DNA of 64,000 nt from Pedobacter frigidisoli. Its GTDB lineage: Bacteria > Bacteroidota > Bacteroidia > Sphingobacteriales > Sphingobacteriaceae. Positions 61,175-64,000 of this stretch are shown here, in pieces (within the stretch, counting starts at the first letter, position 1; each line of letters opens with the position of its first letter). Location: the NCBI RefSeq assembly GCF_004331675.1, contig NZ_SJSN01000008.1, positions 62,001 through 126,000 of the forward strand. Direction: 5' to 3'. The translations under genes and the position numbers were made by a program. The notes below the pieces were generated by a model. The model was not told where the DNA came from and did no database searches. It saw only the letters and a list, made by a program, of their open reading frames with translations.

Positions 61175-62227
61175 TTAGCCTTGAGCTCTTCCTACATCAA
61201 AACCACCCTCGCCATAACCATAGCTACCTACATTGCCACACCAAGGGCAAGTGCTGGTCGTTTCATTGCCAATACAATGAATTTTATGACAAACACAAAC
61301 CGCTAAACCAAATTGGTTACCACAACAAGGACAAGCAGGTGCCCCAATCAGCTCCTCGCTGTTCACTTTTTGCTGCTTTGCATTTTCATCGCAGAATTCA
61401 TAATAAGAATTATCAACCTGAAAACCACCCACTAATCGATAAGCCTGCGTTTGTAAATTCAACCCCTCAAAACCGGATTCATTCATTACCTTTCGGTATT
61501 TCATTAAATACGGTCGCTTAGTATTTTGGCATTTGGCCGATAAAACCACGTAATTGTTATCGGTATATTGATTGTTTATTGGTGCTTTCGAAATATCGAT
61601 CTTAGAAAGTGTATCGCCATCTAATTTGGCCAATTCAAAACCCGATTCATTATTTTCTACACTAATGCTGCTGGTTTTAATGGAATCGGTTACCCACTTA
61701 AAAAACTTGTTATAATCTTCTGTTCCTGCATTTTTAAACTGAAGAACATTTTCGGTAAGCTCTGATAATACTCGAGTATCGGTACTATCACCAAAAGAAA
61801 TGGCAACCATGTTTGCGGTTCGTTGCCAATTTTGTTTCCACTCTGAAATAGCAGTTTTCGTATCATCAGTAGGAACACCATCTGTAAATAAAAACACAAT
61901 TGGTTTCCAATCGCCTTTTTGCTCCATGGTTGTTTTAACAATATCCTTTCTCATTTGGAACATTAAATGCCCCAAACCCTTACTCAAAGAGGTACCGCCA
62001 CCAATGGGAAATTTTGGGGGATAAAAACTCACCACCTCTTGCAACGGAACCAATGTTTTAGCTTGTCCGGCGAAAACTATTATCGAAATCCACACCGTTT
62101 CTATAGCGTAAGGATCTGTTTTAATGGCTTTTATGATGGTTGCCATTCCCTCCTCAACTTGCTGAATTTGATCTCCAACCATTGATTCAGAAATATCTAT
62201 TAAAAAGTAAATTGGTAATCTTCTCAT
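61175..62227 (-). CDS. TerY-like von Willebrand A protein with C-terminal zinc ribbon
   Basis: A 350-residue protein starting MRRLPIYFLIDISESMVG. The vWA domain (1-210) has a MIDAS DxSxS (DISES), a later Thr, and TDGVPTDD. A middle region follows (about 220-300), then a C-terminal Cys-rich zinc ribbon pair, CPCCGNQ...CVCHKIHC and CPWCG (about 300-340). TerY proteins act in the cytoplasm as metal-dependent protein-binding modules. It pairs with the PP2C and kinase genes, with 10 bp or less between them. Confidence 0.9.
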   Translation of the reverse strand: MRRLPIYFLIDISESMVGDQIQQVEEGMATIIKAIKTDPYAIETVWISIIVFAGQAKTLVPLQEVVSFYPPKFPIGGGTSLSKGLGHLMFQMRKDIVKTTMEQKGDWKPIVFLFTDGVPTDDTKTAISEWKQNWQRTANMVAISFGDSTDTRVLSELTENVLQFKNAGTEDYNKFFKWVTDSIKTSSISVENNESGFELAKLDGDTLSKIDISKAPINNQYTDNNYVVLSAKCQNTKRPYLMKYRKVMNESGFEGLNLQTQAYRLVGGFQVDNSYYEFCDENAKQQKVNSEELIGAPACPCCGNQFGLAVCVCHKIHCIGNETTSTCPWCGNVGSYGYGEGGFDVGRAQG

Positions 62228-62228
62228 A

Positions 62229-62483
62229 TTATAAATAATTGTTTAACAGTAAGAACATAACGAGTAATGCGATCTGTGTCATATCCACAGCCAACCCCTG
62301 CCCCACTTGAAATGGTTTTATTAAAGATTTTAGCAAATTTAGTATAGGCTGAAAAATGCTTTGAAAGAAATTAAAGGCACTTTGGTATGGCTTGTTTAGT
62401 TTATCTTGGTGCGGTAATAATTTTGAGTATAGGAATAATCCGACTATCAAAACGTTTACAAAAATTTTAAAGGCTAATATCAT
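62229..62483 (-). CDS. Small membrane protein in the TerY cluster
   Basis: An 84-residue protein with two hydrophobic helices (about 3-20 and 66-82) joined by an amphipathic linker (KPYQSAFNFFQSIFQPILNL). It overlaps the upstream gene by ATGA and ends 2 bp before the TerY start. No family is recognised; the spacing implies co-expression with the vWA genes, perhaps as a membrane anchor for the complex. Confidence 0.72.
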   Translation of the reverse strand: MILAFKIFVNVLIVGLFLYSKLLPHQDKLNKPYQSAFNFFQSIFQPILNLLKSLIKPFQVGQGLAVDMTQIALLVMFLLLNNYL

Positions 62484-62965
62484 AGAGAAATTACTTTACG
62501 AATTTCTGCTGCAACGGTTTTATAACCCTCTTTTATTCTTTGATTGAAATTAGCACCGCCATAAATAATCACATTATTGGTATCTTCCAAATAGTTTACA
62601 GAAAAGTAGGTGTTAACGCTATTTTGAAACTCCTGAATTTCTCCACCTCTACTTTTTTTATCAAACACGTCGAAAAACTGAACATTAAGGTATAAGCAAT
62701 TCCCTTTTAATTGACTTGCCTTTACCGTAAACTTTCTACTATTGGCATTTCGTAAATCCAATTCTAGGTGGCGGATGTTAAAATTAGGCACCCTGAAAGT
62801 TTCGTAACAGTTCAAAATTCCATCTAAAGTAGTTTCCGGAAAAAGATCTATTTCTCTTGCTGATTCATGATCTTGATAAGTGTTCTCATCGTTTCCACTC
62901 GATGAGAATTTAACGATTAAGCTAATTATGGAAATAATTAAACTTACTGCTCCAAAAAATCCCAT
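62480..62965 (-). CDS. Single-pass membrane protein in the TerY cluster
   Basis: ATG 62965 (MGFFGAVSLIISIISLIVKF) is chosen; the longer frame from 63010 lies inside the upstream vWA gene. The 161-residue protein has one N-terminal membrane helix (2-20) and a soluble alpha/beta domain (about 40-160). Its features include DLFPETTLDGILNCYETF and a terminal AAEIRKVISL helix. It is not recognised as a known family. It starts 1 bp after the vWA gene and overlaps the next gene by 4 bp. Confidence 0.72.
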   Translation of the reverse strand: MGFFGAVSLIISIISLIVKFSSSGNDENTYQDHESAREIDLFPETTLDGILNCYETFRVPNFNIRHLELDLRNANSRKFTVKASQLKGNCLYLNVQFFDVFDKKSRGGEIQEFQNSVNTYFSVNYLEDTNNVIIYGGANFNQRIKEGYKTVAAEIRKVISL

Positions 62966-62966
62966 A

Positions 62967-63602
62967 TTATATAACCATAGTAATTTCACTTGGTGGTGGC
63001 GGTAAGGCAACGCTCTCGCCCGTTCCTTGGCTTTTATTTCCCTGTTCGATGGTTTCTGAAACCCATTTAAAAAACTGCTTCAAAGTAGAACTATCGGCAG
63101 TATCCAAATGCACAACATCGGGCGTAAGTTCTTTTAAGAGTGCATCATTTGCAGAATGACCAGCAGCACAGCCCACAATTGCACCAAAATTTAGCGATTT
63201 AATTTTCGGTATCATCTCTCGGTACAACTGCAAATCACTTGGTTTTCCATCGGTAAACAAAAACAATAAGGGTTTCCAATCTCCTTTTTGGTTTGGATTC
63301 CCTTTAATTACATCAGCCTGCACTTTTTCGTACAACATCTCTAAAGCTTGGCCTGTATGTGTTGGTCCGCTTTGTGGGCAGGTTATTTCTGGAAGTTGAA
63401 ATGAGGCCAGTTCTGTTAGTGAAACAATTTCCTTAACCTCCCGATCGAACGTTACCATACTTAACCATAGCGAATCCAAGGCTTGCGCATCAGCTCTCAA
63501 CGTATTGATCATCCCACTCAAGGCATTGTTTAAAGCTTGAATGGGTTCTCCATACATAGAACCAGAGGTATCAATTAAAAAATAAACCGGTAATCTTCTC
63601 AT
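62967..63602 (-). CDS. TerY-like von Willebrand A protein, short form
   Basis: A 211-residue vWA-only protein (MRRLPVYFLIDTSGSMYGEP). The MIDAS is complete (DTSGS, TGQALE Thr, TDGKPSD), and a Pro-rich tail ends SVALPPPPSEITMVI. It lacks the zinc ribbon of the 61175 product. Its tail ends similarly to the neighbouring 63608 product (LPPPPSELNIVV), so the two are recent or co-selected paralogues. Confidence 0.9.
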   Translation of the reverse strand: MRRLPVYFLIDTSGSMYGEPIQALNNALSGMINTLRADAQALDSLWLSMVTFDREVKEIVSLTELASFQLPEITCPQSGPTHTGQALEMLYEKVQADVIKGNPNQKGDWKPLLFLFTDGKPSDLQLYREMIPKIKSLNFGAIVGCAAGHSANDALLKELTPDVVHLDTADSSTLKQFFKWVSETIEQGNKSQGTGESVALPPPPSEITMVI

Positions 63603-63607
63603 AATTA

Positions 63608-64000
63608 TTAAACTACAATATTTAATTCAGATGGTGGTGGTGGAAGTTCTTTAAGTAAACTGATTTCTTTGCCTGCATCCTCAACCTTGGTAGAAGTTAC
63701 ACCAATTGATGCTGTTACCCATTGAAAAAACTTGCCAATACTTGCCGAATCCGCGGTATCTAAGCTCACCACATTCTCAGTTATTTGCTTTAGAACGGCC
63801 GTATCAGCTCCAGATCCTGCTGCACAAGCAACTGTAAAAGCAACTTTTTGACGCTTAAATTCGTTCAACCCAGGCAACCAATCATCGGTGGGTACACCAT
63901 CCGTCATAATAAAAACCAAAGGCTTCCAATCGCCTTTTTGTTCGGTTGTGGTTTTCATTACCTCATTCTCAATTCTATTGGAAACCAACTTTAGCGCCTC
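63608..64000 (-). CDS. TerY-like von Willebrand A protein, 5' part missing
   Basis: The frame is open to the right edge, so the N-terminal DxSxS segment is outside the window. The visible 130 residues hold QKGDWKPLVFIMTDGVPTDDW, the Rossmann-like C-terminal half, and a Pro-rich tail (LPPPPSELNIVV). It lies 5 bp upstream of the 62967 gene and continues the series of tandem vWA genes; more Ter genes may lie beyond the window. Confidence 0.87.
   Translation of the reverse strand, partial: EALKLVSNRIENEVMKTTTEQKGDWKPLVFIMTDGVPTDDWLPGLNEFKRQKVAFTVACAAGSGADTAVLKQITENVVSLDTADSASIGKFFQWVTASIGVTSTKVEDAGKEISLLKELPPPPSELNIVV

Overview
The window looks like chromosomal DNA from a Sphingobacteriaceae member of the Bacteroidota, probably Pedobacter or a close relative. 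The evidence is AT-rich DNA, a SusC/SusD polysaccharide locus, Bacteroidota-type promoters (TTTG and TAnnTTTG), SusE-like and DUF4199 proteins, a BatA-like aerotolerance protein, a dihydroorotase homologue lacking HxH, and GC-rich intergenic repeats of the CCCCCAACCCCCTAAAGGGGG type split here as CCCCCAA and CCCCCTAAAGGGGG. The genus is an inference; no rRNA is present.

Layout. 1-3.5 kb: two secreted carbohydrate enzymes (a GH127-type enzyme cut by the window edge, and a sialate O-acetylesterase-type esterase). 3.7-6 kb: an RRM RNA-binding protein, a CPA1 Na+/H+ antiporter and a secreted MsrB. 6-10.8 kb: a galactose operon (galT, galK, Na+/sugar symporter) diverging from a NrtR-like Nudix regulator, with a perfect 19-bp-arm palindrome between them. 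11.5-14.8 kb: pta-ackA. 15.2-27.3 kb: a galactan utilisation locus (SusC, SusD, SusE, GH53 endo-galactanase, a GH5-like enzyme, GH2). GH53 and GH2 could release galactose, which the galactose operon would import and phosphorylate. 27.3-36.8 kb: a decayed phosphodiesterase, a propeller-YceI lipoprotein diverging from a membrane-anchored winged-helix regulator, and an AraC-flanked cupin/carboxymuconolactone-decarboxylase/hydrolase cluster with one frameshifted gene. 36.9-51.6 kb: tRNA-Leu(CAA) and mostly housekeeping genes (hscB, rseP, dxr, GH3-like, two glycosyltransferases, pyrC-like, BatA-like).

The most interesting part is 52.2-58.2 kb. It is a tight operon of phage-like prs, a frameshifted nucleoside deoxyribosyltransferase-like gene, NADAR, macrodomain, KptA/Tpt1 RNA 2'-phosphotransferase, a calcineurin-like phosphatase and nicotinamide phosphoribosyltransferase. 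Upstream lies a NrtR regulator whose Nudix box is intact. Three 21-bp sites (TTTGYGT-N7-ACRCAAA) sit at the nrtR promoter, the nrtR stop codon and the prs promoter. At both promoters the operator begins exactly on the TTTG of the -7 element. The gene set reads as an ADP-ribose-handling and NAD+ resynthesis module. It could work through PRPP and NMN, or through an ADP-ribose to NAD+ route like the phage NARP1 pathway; the sequence alone does not decide.

From 58.2 kb to the right edge lies a TerY-P type phospho-signalling cluster: an atypical Ser/Thr kinase with a zinc ribbon, a PP2C phosphatase, three von Willebrand A proteins and two small membrane proteins. It reads in the same direction and ends just upstream of nrtR.
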